The notes under the pieces are model-generated. The model was not told the DNA's origin. It saw only the letters and a list, made by a program, of their open reading frames with translations, and made no database searches. This document shows positions 55,270-64,000 of a DNA stretch of 64,000 nt, piece by piece. Source of the stretch: Daphnia carinata (Eukaryota; Arthropoda; Branchiopoda; Diplostraca; Daphniidae). Within the stretch, counting starts at the first letter, position 1, and the number at the start of each line of letters is the position of its first letter. The position numbers and the translations under genes were made by a program. The DNA is taken from the NCBI RefSeq assembly GCF_022539665.2, contig NC_081335.1, positions 7,006,001-7,070,000 on the forward strand, in the 5' to 3' direction.

Positions 55270-57229
55270 CATTGTTAATTTTGCGTTACGGCTTTTGTCG
55301 GTTAGGGGGGAGGGGCAAGTAACATCGAGCGAAGTTTGTGATATTGGCAAAGGTAATCTCTGGTTAACAATTCTAGATCGTAAAAAGCCCTCGAAAATCG
55401 TCGGAATCATCGATAACTTAGTTTTTGTGGATTTTTGTGTGTGATAATCAGTTGACGATAACGATTTTCATTGATTTTTAAATATAATTTTGCTTACAAA
55501 GCGTTCTGTTAGAGGCGCTCACTTAATATTAAAATGTGCCTAGCTTACTATGGCGGCAGGTTTCCTAGGCCTTTAGTCGGAGGGGGGGGGGGTCGGCACA
55601 GGTGAACATCTGTTATGGGTGAAAAACTGGAAGTACTTCAAAATGTTTCAATTGCCAATCCTTCTGGGGAATTGAAACAGAGACGTCTGGGCAATTGGAA
55701 AGTGGGTTTTCCCATAAGGAAGCTCCCGCTTTTATAAAGAAACTAAATCAACGAAATTTTTACTAGAATTTAAAAAAATATATTTTACATTTTTTGAGGT
55801 ATTTTAGAACTTCCTGATGCAACTAAATATTATTAAATAAATTTTTGTCATTTTTCTATATTAGCTTCATAATAAGTCAGTAAAATAGGAAAACGGTTGC
55901 TAATATGAAGACTAAATTTTTATAATATGGCATGTAAAAACATAAATTCTAATTGTTATTAATGAAATTAATTGCATTTTTTAAAATTGATTAGTTTAAG
56001 CAACGTAACGTTGACAACGTTGTAAAACAATTTTTTAAAAATGCAACCGATAAATATAAGCCTACCAGCAGACGAAATTTATTAAAGTTGGAATTTTTAA
56101 GGGCTGTATTTGGCAGTTTATCTCAACTTGGTCTCCGTCTCCTAGGCCAACCGTTTGGCTCTTTCATTGAGCCAAACAGTTGGCTTAAGCCAATGGTTTT
56201 ACGAAGCCCCTTCTAACCAAAGCGCTTTTTTTTCTTGTGCTAAATCGCTTACACACCGGCTTTGACATTTAAATTTCGTCTGCTGGGGTGACTACACTTT
56301 TTTCCTATTGGCCAATTTTGGTCAAGTAGCCCCAGGCAATATCGACTGGCGGCAGTAATGGACGCCTTCAAGGTCGTAAATTTGAAACGCTACTTTAGCC
56401 ATTAAGCTTTGAATTTGCATATAAAAATACTAATATAAATTAATTCCGATTTTATAAAAACATAGCTACATAAGAGATCTACATTATTTCGGAAAGTTAT
56501 GCTTTCTAATTACGATAAATAGCCGAACGAGAGGCTTTTTGAGTAAAAATTCAAAATTTATTCGCCATTATGGCAGCTTTTAGTTAGTTTTTTTATTATT
56601 TTGTAACCCCAGTTAATCTAACTAATTGGAAATGAGTCTTCGCGGAAATTAATTGTTTATAAGGTATAAAAAAAGCTTGGGAAAAAAAATAATACGATCA
56701 ACTTATAGACAAATGGGCTAGGAATGACTTAATATTTTTCCTATAATTTCTTCCATCGTTTAAGGGGTTAAAATGAAAAAGTTCCCTGGGCAAAAACGAG
56801 ATATGGACTGTTAAAAAACATTTTTTGCGATGACTGAAAAAATTTTACTATCTAAAGCATCTAATTTTTTCTAAAAATAAATAACCCTAATTCCTACCAT
56901 CTCAAATTTTTTTGAACTAAATCCCGGCCATAGTTGGTAGAATGGTAGAATTTTTGTTTCAATGGCCAAGCGTTTCAATTGCGCCCAACCTTCTCTACAT
57001 ACGAGCTAATAAGTATTCTTTATTATATTGATTTAATAACCAATGGGTATAGCATCAGACTGTGATTCGGCAGTTTCGGGTTTGAGACTCGTCATGGCGA
57101 GTAGAAAAAAAAAACGATTTTTGCTTTCGAAAACGTTCTGTCATTTTTCGTCGGTACAATTGCACGTCTCATTTTACACCGCTTTTAGACAACTTTGGTT
57201 ACGAAAACCGCTTACAAAAACTGGCAGTG
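55270..57229. mobile_element. CACTG-family element copy with TA duplication
   Basis: It starts CATTGTTAATTTTGCG and ends, reversed, CACTGCCAGTTTTTGTAAG. TA flanks both ends (55268-55269 and 57230-57231). Internal blocks (CAAAGGTAATCTCTGG, CTCGAAAATCGTCGGAA, GAAAACCGCTTAC) match the 38.4-kb copy and the copy split by BEL. A family M MITE is nested at about 55580-56998. No coding fragment was recognised in this copy. Confidence 0.75.
55575..56998. mobile_element. Family M MITE, nested copy M2
   Basis: A GGGGGGGGGGTCGG start region, ATGTTTCAATTGCC and GGGTTTTCCCATAAGG blocks and the end TTTCAATTGCGCCC followed by CTTCTC TA match M1. It is larger than M1, with extra sequence around 55.9-56.7 kb. 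No gene. Confidence 0.5.
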
Positions 57230-57356
57230 TATGTCTACTGATTTTAGGTGATATTCATTTCCAATTTTAATGGAACAACTCTATATTTTATAGCATTTGC
57301 CCATTTGATGTCATATTGCCTAAAATAAGTAGTTTTTCCCAAATATCGGTAGGCAA

Positions 57357-58172
57357 GAGAGGTGGTGGTTCGAACACAAAATTATTTTTGTTCCCCCAGA
57401 GTAAAAAAGTCGTCAAACTAAGCTAGAAATATATATCTCTTTGTGCTACTTATCTAAGCTAAAAAAAATAGTTTTTTTTTGTGGGGATGTGGCACACGCG
57501 AATAGCTGTTATGGGTAAAAATCTGGAGGCACTTCAAATGATTTCCAATCCTTCGGAACAATTAAATGAGGGCATTCGGATAGTTGAAATGTGGGTTTTC
57601 CTGTTAGGTAGCCTCGTTTTTAAGAAGAAAAAAATATGACGATATCACAGAACCTGAATACATATTTTGAGAAATTTTTACTAGAATATAAAAAATTTTC
57701 TTTTTCGTTTTTAAAGATATTGTAGAATTTTATGTAGTAGCTAAATATTACTTAATGAAATTTGGTAATTTTCTAAATTAGCTTTCGAATACAGTGCTAA
57801 CAAGGGAATGCGGTTGCTAATATGAAGACTAAATTTTTATAAGAGCATATCTTGCATGTTCAACCATACATCATAATGGTATTAATGACAATAATTGAAT
57901 TTTACTAATTAACTAGTTTAACCAACGTTGTAAAAATAGACGATATTTCTCGAAATATGAAATTTTTAAAGCAAAAAGCAGTATTTGGTTGTTTCGCTAC
58001 AACGGCTAGAACACTGTTGCCAGATTGCAGGAAAGGCGACATGCATGCCTAAAGTTGCAATTGTTACAAAATTTCTCATTTGCCCCTAGCATGGCTCTTC
58101 ACAGAATGTTATGGTTTATACGGTATAAAAGGAGCTAGGAAAAAAAAAATGTAATTAGGTTTTAGAAAAAAA
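57357..58172. repeat. Family M MITE copy M3, cut by Helitron
   Basis: It begins GAGAGGTGGTGGTTCGAAC and follows M1 (reversed) through AGGTGAACATC-like and GTGGGTTTTCC blocks to GAGCTAGGAAAAAAA. It then stops at the Helitron start. The expected distal end was not found beyond 61398. Confidence 0.5.
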
Positions 58173-59173
58173 TCTATACTATATAAAACAACAAGGAAAA
58201 GAGGAGGAGCCTGTGTCTGTCACACTGTGCTCTTCCTGTGATTGGCTGGCGGGGGGACTACCTGAAAAAGGGTTCAGACCGCCGCCGGCTGCAGTGAATC
58301 GGCGGGATGGGGATTTGGAAGACTAGAATGTGGGTGGAAATGTGAATTTTGGTAATTTTCCAGTCTACGGGAGGGTGGGCGCTCCAGTAGGTAAGCTGAC
58401 GGCCTGGGATAGCGGGTACGTTAAATAGGAGTAGCGTGACGGGCAAAAGCTGTGGGATGGAAGACGGGCAGAGGCAACGAGTGGGTGGACGGGCAAAGAG
58501 TGGATAAGCGGCTAAATGAAGCCGGCATTAATGACGGGGGGGGGAATTGAAGGGACGGGCAAATGCGAACAAAATGTCGATGCTGTTTGGCGGGCCGACG
58601 GGCAGAGAGTGCGCCGGCGGACAGACAGGAGGTCGACAGGCAACAATGACGGGTTTCTTGGTGGGCAAAGTGGGTCGGTGGGAAGAGAGTGGGCCGACGG
58701 TCAAAGAGGGTGCCGACGGGCAGAGAAGGGGACGACGGGCAGCAACAGCCGATTTCTTGGCGAGCAAAGTGGGTTGACGGGCAGCAACTTTGCGAGGGAA
58801 GACGGATAGAGGCAAAATTTGGGTGGACGGGCAATTATGGCGGGTGTTTTAACGGGCAGCGACTGGGCAAAAGGAATGTGGGTTGACGGGCAGAAAATGA
58901 TTTGACGGGCAAAGAATGGCTTGACGTGCAGAGAGGAGGTCGACGGGCAACTTCAACTGGCAATGGTGCAGTGATAGCAAGGCCTTCAACTGGCCTATTT
59001 TGACGGACAAAAACAATGAGTGGGTCGGCGGGCAAGACAGGGGAACTCTTGATTACGAAAAGATTTTAAAGTAGACAGGCGAAAAAATGCCATGAATCGA
59101 TTTTCTTAAAAATAGCGTTAAAATACGCTAGCGCCACCTATCCCACGGCCCTGGACGGGCCCAACGTTACTAG
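58173..59173. mobile_element. Helitron-like element, unit 1 of a head-to-tail array
   Basis: It starts TCTATACTATATAA (5' TC) after an A. It ends with the hairpin GGCCC-TGGAC-GGGCC 8 bp before CTAG at 59173. There are no TIRs and no target duplication. The body is a degenerate minisatellite of GACGGGCAGAGAGTGGG-type units. No Rep/helicase. Short ORFs through it are repeat artefacts. Confidence 0.85.
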
Positions 59174-60152
59174 TCTATACTCTATAAAAAAAACAAAGAA
59201 AAGAGGAGAGCCTGTGTCTGTCACGCTGTGCATTTGTTGTGATTGGCTGGAAACCGCCGCCGGCTGTAGTGAATTTGCGGGATGTGATTGGCTGGCGCCA
59301 AAACTGCCGTCTGCTACAGTGAATTGGTGGGATGGGGATTAGGAAAACTAAACTGCGGGTGGAAATGCGGATTTAGGCAATTTTTCAGTCTACGGGCTTG
59401 GCTTAAAGAAGAGACTGTACGGTGGAAGACGGGCAACCACAGCTTTTTTTTGGTGGGCAAAGGGGGTTGACGGGCAGAGGGAAAAAGTGGGTGGACGGGT
59501 AGCTACAGCGGGCGTTTTCTGGGCTGAGACTGTGAGGGAAAGATGGGCAAAAGCAAATGAAAAGGTGAATGGGCAACTATATTGGTCGTTTTGGCGGGCT
59601 GCGAGTGGGCCGACCGGTAGGGAGGGGGTCGACGGACAGGGAGGGGGTCGTCGGACAGCGAGTGGGGCGACGGGCAGAGGGGGGGGCGACGGGCAATAAC
59701 AGCGGGCTTCATAGCGGGCAGTAGCAAAAAGTGGGTGAACGGATCACTATAGCGGGGGTTTTGACGGGCGGAGACTGTGACGAAAGGGTGGGCAAATGCA
59801 AAAAAAAAGGTAGATGTCCCCCAGCAGGCATTTTTGCGGGCACAATGTGAGTTGACGGGCAGAGTGTGCGTTGACGGGTAGAGAGGGGGTCGACGGGCAA
59901 AGAGTGGTTTGACGGGCAAAGAGGGGGTCGACGGGTAACTTCAGATGGGTTCTTGGCCGGCAGAAAAGTGAGGTGATGGACGGGAAGAAACAGGGAGTGG
60001 GTCGGCGGGCAAGAAAGGGGAACTCCTAATTTGTAAAAAGAATTAGTAGTAGACGGGCAAAAAATAGGCATGGGTCAATTTTCTTAGGAATAGCGTTAAA
60101 ATACGCTAGCGCCACCTATCCCCCCGGCCCTGGATGGGCCCAAAGTTACTAG
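59174..60152. mobile_element. Helitron-like element, unit 2
   Basis: It begins TCTATACTCTATAAA immediately after the CTAG of unit 1. It repeats the 5' block (CTGTGTCTGTCACGCTGTGC, TGTGATTGGCTGG), the GACGGGCA minisatellite and the 3' end AAAATACGCTAGCGCCACC with the GGCCC hairpin, finishing CTAG at 60152. Confidence 0.85.
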
Positions 60153-61398
60153 TCTATACTCTATAAAGCAATAAGGAAATTGGGGGAGGCGTTTTGCGTA
60201 TCTGTCACGCTGTGCATTTGCTGTGATTGGCTGGGGGAGGGACTACGTCAAAACCGCCGCCGGCTGTGGTGAATCTGCAGGATGGGGATTTTAAAGACTA
60301 AAATGTGGGTGGAAATGTGGGTTTAAGCAATTTTTCAGTCTGTGGGCTTAGCTTAAAACGGGTGGGGGCTACAGTAGGTAAGCCGACGGGCAGATACTAT
60401 ACGGTGAAAGACGGGTAGAGACTATACGGTGAAAGACGGGCAGAAGCAAAAAGTGGATGGCCGACCAACTACATCGGGCTTTTTAACGGGCAGAGACTGC
60501 GACAAAAGGAAGACGGGCAGACCCAAAATGTGGGTGGCCGGGCAACTATAGAGGGCTTTTTAGTGGTCAGAGACTGCGACACGGGCAAATGCACCGAAAA
60601 GGTCGATGGGCCATACAGCAGGCGTTTTGGCGGGCAGGGAGTGGGCTGACAGACAGAGCGGGGTCGACGGGCAACTACAGTGGGTTTCTTGGCGAGCAGA
60701 GTGGGTTGACGGACAGAGATTCTACGGCGGAAGACGGACAGTGGCAAAAGGTGGGTCGCCGGGCAACTACAGCGGACGTTTTAATGGGCTGAAACTGGAA
60801 AGGGAAAGACGGACAAAAGCAATGAAAAGGTCGAAGGGCCACTACAGCAGGCGTTTTGGCGGGCAGAGAGTGGGCCGACGGGCAGAGACGGGGTAGACGT
60901 GCAACAACAGCGGGTTATTTGGCGGACATAGTGGGTTGACGGGCAGAGACTCTACTAGGGAAGACGGATAGAGGCAAAAAATGAGTGGGCGGGAAACTGT
61001 AGCGCGCGTTTTGACGGGCAATGACTGTGATAAAAGGACGGGAAAATAAAAAAAGTTAGGTGTACCACTACAGCAGGCGTTTTGACGGGCAGAGAGGGGG
61101 TTGACGGGTCGAGAGTGGTTTTACGGGCATAGAGTGACTTGACGGGCAGAGCATGGTTTGACGGGCAGAAAGGGGGCCCCGGGCAACGTCAGCTGGTTTT
61201 TTGGCGGGCAGAGAAAGCGAGGTGATGGACGGGCAGAAACAGGGAGTGGGTCGGCGGGCAAGAAAGGGGACTCCTGATTTGTAAAAAGATTAATGGTAGA
61301 CGGGCAAAAAATAGGCGTGGGTCGATTTTCTGAAAAATAGCGTTAAAATACACTAGCGCCATCTATCCTTCGGCCCTGGACGGGCCCAACGTTACTAG
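60153..61398. mobile_element. Helitron-like element, unit 3
   Basis: It starts TCTATACTCTATAAAG directly after unit 2 and ends with the same hairpin and CTAG at 61398, followed by T. It is longest because of a larger minisatellite. The outer flanks (A before 58173, T after 61398) fit the usual A/T target. Confidence 0.85.
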
Positions 61399-62320
61399 TA
61401 TATATATATATAGATATACTGGAAAACGGTATATCTATTATAGTTTTATTATGTCCATCACTTATTTTTATTGTAAAATAATCTTTTGTTTTCATCTTTA
61501 AAAGAGACAGTTATTTAATTACATTAGTTGTATAGATTGAGAATTCATTTTTCTACATTTTTAAAAAACATATCCTCCCCTCGTTTTACAATTATACTAA
61601 ATAAAAAAATTCAGTCATGATGGGCAATCTATCGTGAGGGCAAATGAACACCTTATTTCAATTCATTGGCTGTCTCTGAGTGTGACGCTACTTTTCTGCA
61701 ATCTTTTCAATGGTTTACTTGCTTGTGAACATCGAAACATCAAAAGATATGACATACAGAATGATTTCTACATGTCGTCTGCTTAACGTTTGCATAAGGC
61801 TTCCAACGTTTAATGATTAAACAAATTTTCAAAACCCAATTTGCTAATAAATAACTAATTGCGTACATTACAACATAGGTAAATGATCCTACTAACACGT
61901 TGGCAAGTATGTTAGATGTAATAAATTTTCAAAGGGACTTTTTTCCTAGTGCTACCAAATTCATTTAATATTAATTACTCGAAAACTTGATACATAAAAA
62001 AGCTTTAAAAAATTAAAGGTGTCGATTTTTACTCAACCGTAAAATTTTTACCACATGGACTGTTCTCATTGCTGAGCTTCTCCATTTCAATTTATTGGCG
62101 GGTTGCAGAGGCTTCCTTATGATAAAACCCATGTTGCAACTTCCCTTACGCCCTGTCTCAATTCCCCAGGCAATCATCTTAGCAATTCAAACACTGAAAA
62201 CGATCTTAGTTTTTCTCAATTTATCTACATCTAACTTTAGATAACTCTACCTTAAAAATACTATTCAGTAGCTGAAATAATAAGCTCCAGCCTTATATAA
62301 TGTTTCGAATAAATTTGTCA
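61399..62320. repeat. TA repeat and family M remnant M4
   Basis: A short (TA)n follows the Helitron array. About 61620-62200 keeps family M motifs in the other orientation (ATAAAACCCATG, CGCCCTGTCTCAATTCCC). No gene; intronic. Confidence 0.45.
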
Positions 62321-62386
62321 GTTTTATTTCGTGTGGAGAGAAAATCTAAAAAGTGTGTCAATGGGCTCCTTCTTTAAAAATCTTAC

Positions 62387-62581
62387 TTGCATTGGATATG
62401 GTTTCGTACTGAGACAAGTAGGTGCAATAAATGCTCTTCGATTACGGGTTAAAAGTCGATGCAGAGCCTTTTTATCAGCTTCAACCAGTAAGCCCGTCCA
62501 GTTAAGTATCCGCTCCATGTAGAGGGTGTTTGAAAGGTATTCTCCATCAAAACCACCACATTCGATAAAAAAACCATTTGT
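62387..62581 (-). CDS. Star-like/FkbM methyltransferase, upstream exon (partial gene)
   Basis: After CTTGCAG the exon reads TNGFFIECGGFDGEYLSNTL, YMERILNWTGLLVEADKKAL and a CLSTKPYP stretch, ending ATGCAA|GTAAGA. G-FIE-G--DG (SAM-binding loop) and G-L-EAD are the N-terminal methyltransferase motifs. It is 65 codons in phase 0 and joins directly to the 54410 exon. The intron of 7976 bp is filled with transposons. The 5' exons (signal anchor and start codon) are not seen before the window end at 64000. Confidence 0.9.
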
Positions 62582-63013
62582 CTGCAAGAAAAACAGTGTT
62601 AACTATGATATTACAAAAACGTTACATCAAATCTGAACGAAACCATTGATAAAGCTGCTATGATAAAGCTTCGTTTTGACAGTTCTCGAAAGCTGACAAG
62701 TAGTTTGTTTCGTTTTCTTGCTCAAAATGAAAAATGACTACTACTTTTAGGTAATCTGCAATTTCAGTTTTAGAAACAAATCTCAATATTAATAAGACTT
62801 GCCTATTCAATGCAATATTGCGTAAAATAGTTGGTTTTCTATACATTTTGTCAATTAAAACTACCTATTTTTTGGTGCACTTAACGGTGCCTATCCCAGA
62901 GAAAACTAACTAAATCTAACATAAAAGCTATTTTCTGAAAAAACATTTGCCTATTTCGTGGTACATTACCTAAGATAGGCAGTTAACTACATACAGTTAG
63001 CTATGTAAAAGGC

Positions 63014-63720
63014 AGAGGTGGTAGTTGGAACACAAAAATGATTTTTGTTCCCTTCGAGTAAGAAAATCGTTAAACTAAGCCAAAATGTATATAGTTTGAT
63101 ACAGATGATGTCTAAGCTACAGAAAAATATTTTTTTGTTTGGAAGGGGAGACGGTTGGCGCAGGTGGACAGCAGTTATGGGTAAAAAAAATTGAGGTATT
63201 TTTAATGTTTCAATTGCCAATCCTTCGGTGCCATCGTTGAAACGCGGGTTTTCCCATTTGGAAGCTCCCGTTTCTATGAAAAAACTAAAATAATAAAATT
63301 TCAGAATATAGGATACGTATGTCGACGAAATTTTTACTATAGTCTAAAAAACATTATTCTATGTTTTAAAAATACTTTACAACTTCTCGTATTAACTAAA
63401 TATTATTTAATGAATTTTGGTATTTTTGCAAATTAGTTTCAGAATGTAGTCACTAACAAAGGAAAACGGTTGCTAATATGAAGACAAATTTTTTTATAAT
63501 AACATACATTGCATGTTCAACCATACATCATCATTGATATTAATGACATTAATTGAATTTTATTAATTAATTAGGTTAACCAACATTGTAAAAAAAAAAT
63601 TATAAATTTATTGCAAACGATATGCATACATGTAAAACTGCATTTTTAGCTTAGGTAGACGATTTTCTTGCTCGGGGGTAGAGGGGGACAAAAATAATTT
63701 TTGTGTTCAACCACCTCTCT
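63014..63720. mobile_element. Family M MITE copy M5
   Basis: It begins AGAGGTGGTAGTTGGAACAC with ATTTTTGTTCCC and ends TTTTTGTGTTCAACCACCTCTC, an imperfect inverted repeat. The body has the shared TTTCAATTGCCAATCC and GGGTTTTCCC motifs. It lies upstream of the known exons of the methyltransferase gene. Confidence 0.6.
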
Positions 63721-64000
63721 CTTCCACTTGCATTCAATTGTACATCTAACATGTTGCAGTGGTAAGCAGGATTACCTATCTAAGGCTTTAACATTCGTGT
63801 GCCGTCGCTGAAAGATCTTTTTTCTTTATGCCTTGAAAAAATTTGGGGTATAAACCACCAAACTTTGGCAAATAAAATCCAATGAAATGAAAATAAAATG
63901 TATTTGTTGTGCAGTTTGGCCAATTTTTAAGTGGCTTAAACGCTTTATCTGGTATGGCACTATATTAGGGTTTTTCAGCCAAAAACTGGTTGTGATGTGT

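Noticed and set aside
58421-60896. Many ORFs on both strands with Pro/Arg or Gly/Arg-rich products
   Set aside because: They are readings of the GACGGGCA minisatellite inside the Helitron units, open in several frames at once with no domain.

Overview
The window reads as arthropod nuclear DNA, most likely from a Daphnia-like branchiopod crustacean. The reasons are AT-rich DNA with short introns (roughly 50-90 bp, GT..AG), a stretch of TTAGG repeats (the arthropod telomere unit), and a dense nest of BEL/Pao, DIRS, CACTA/EnSpm, hAT, mariner-like and Helitron elements. There is no sign of bacterial gene organisation. The species call is inference.

Layout. 1-2.4 kb: relic of an exon-bearing repeat (family X) and a 134-bp tandem duplication. 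2.59-7.22 kb: a young but internally deleted BEL/Pao retrotransposon with LTRs identical by eye, a CAACT target duplication and a tRNA-Phe-type primer site. It lies inside an older CACTG-ended element. 8.4-9.0 kb: a three-exon gene remnant. 9.08-20.39 kb: two CACTA elements head to head. Copy II is deleted and carries a nested mariner-like MITE. Copy I is full length (13309-20391) with a DDE transposase and a spliced SAM-domain protein of the SAMD3-like family. A cathepsin-L-like fragment sits at their junction. 20.5-37.3 kb: a long-TIR element (20645-37058) placed in a degenerate satellite. Inserted in it is a second, intact-looking 9.27-kb transposon (element B, 22334-31600).

Element B has a 13-bp TIR, a 2-bp target duplication and paralogous empty sites. 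It encodes a DDE transposase and a seven-exon DUF4806 protein on the minus strand. On the plus strand it carries exon fragments resembling XRN1, transportin and an RFX7-like transcription factor. This is the arrangement of an autonomous transposon that has captured host genes.

38-45.8 kb: a second family X copy interrupted by a CACTG element that carries two exons of GMP synthase, then CACTA copy III with its own nested MITE. 46-52 kb: scattered remains of one DIRS-like retroelement (gag, RT, RNase H) on the minus strand, broken up by other repeats.

The only likely host gene is a Star-like/FkbM methyltransferase on the minus strand, with exons at 62581-62387, 54410-54156 and 52953-52792. Its 5' part lies beyond the window. 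Its 8-kb intron contains a CACTG element, several MITEs and three Helitrons joined head to tail. Its last intron contains a hAT MITE with an internal TTAGG array.

Almost everything else is transposon sequence or its decay products. Family names rest on motifs read by eye; no database search was run.
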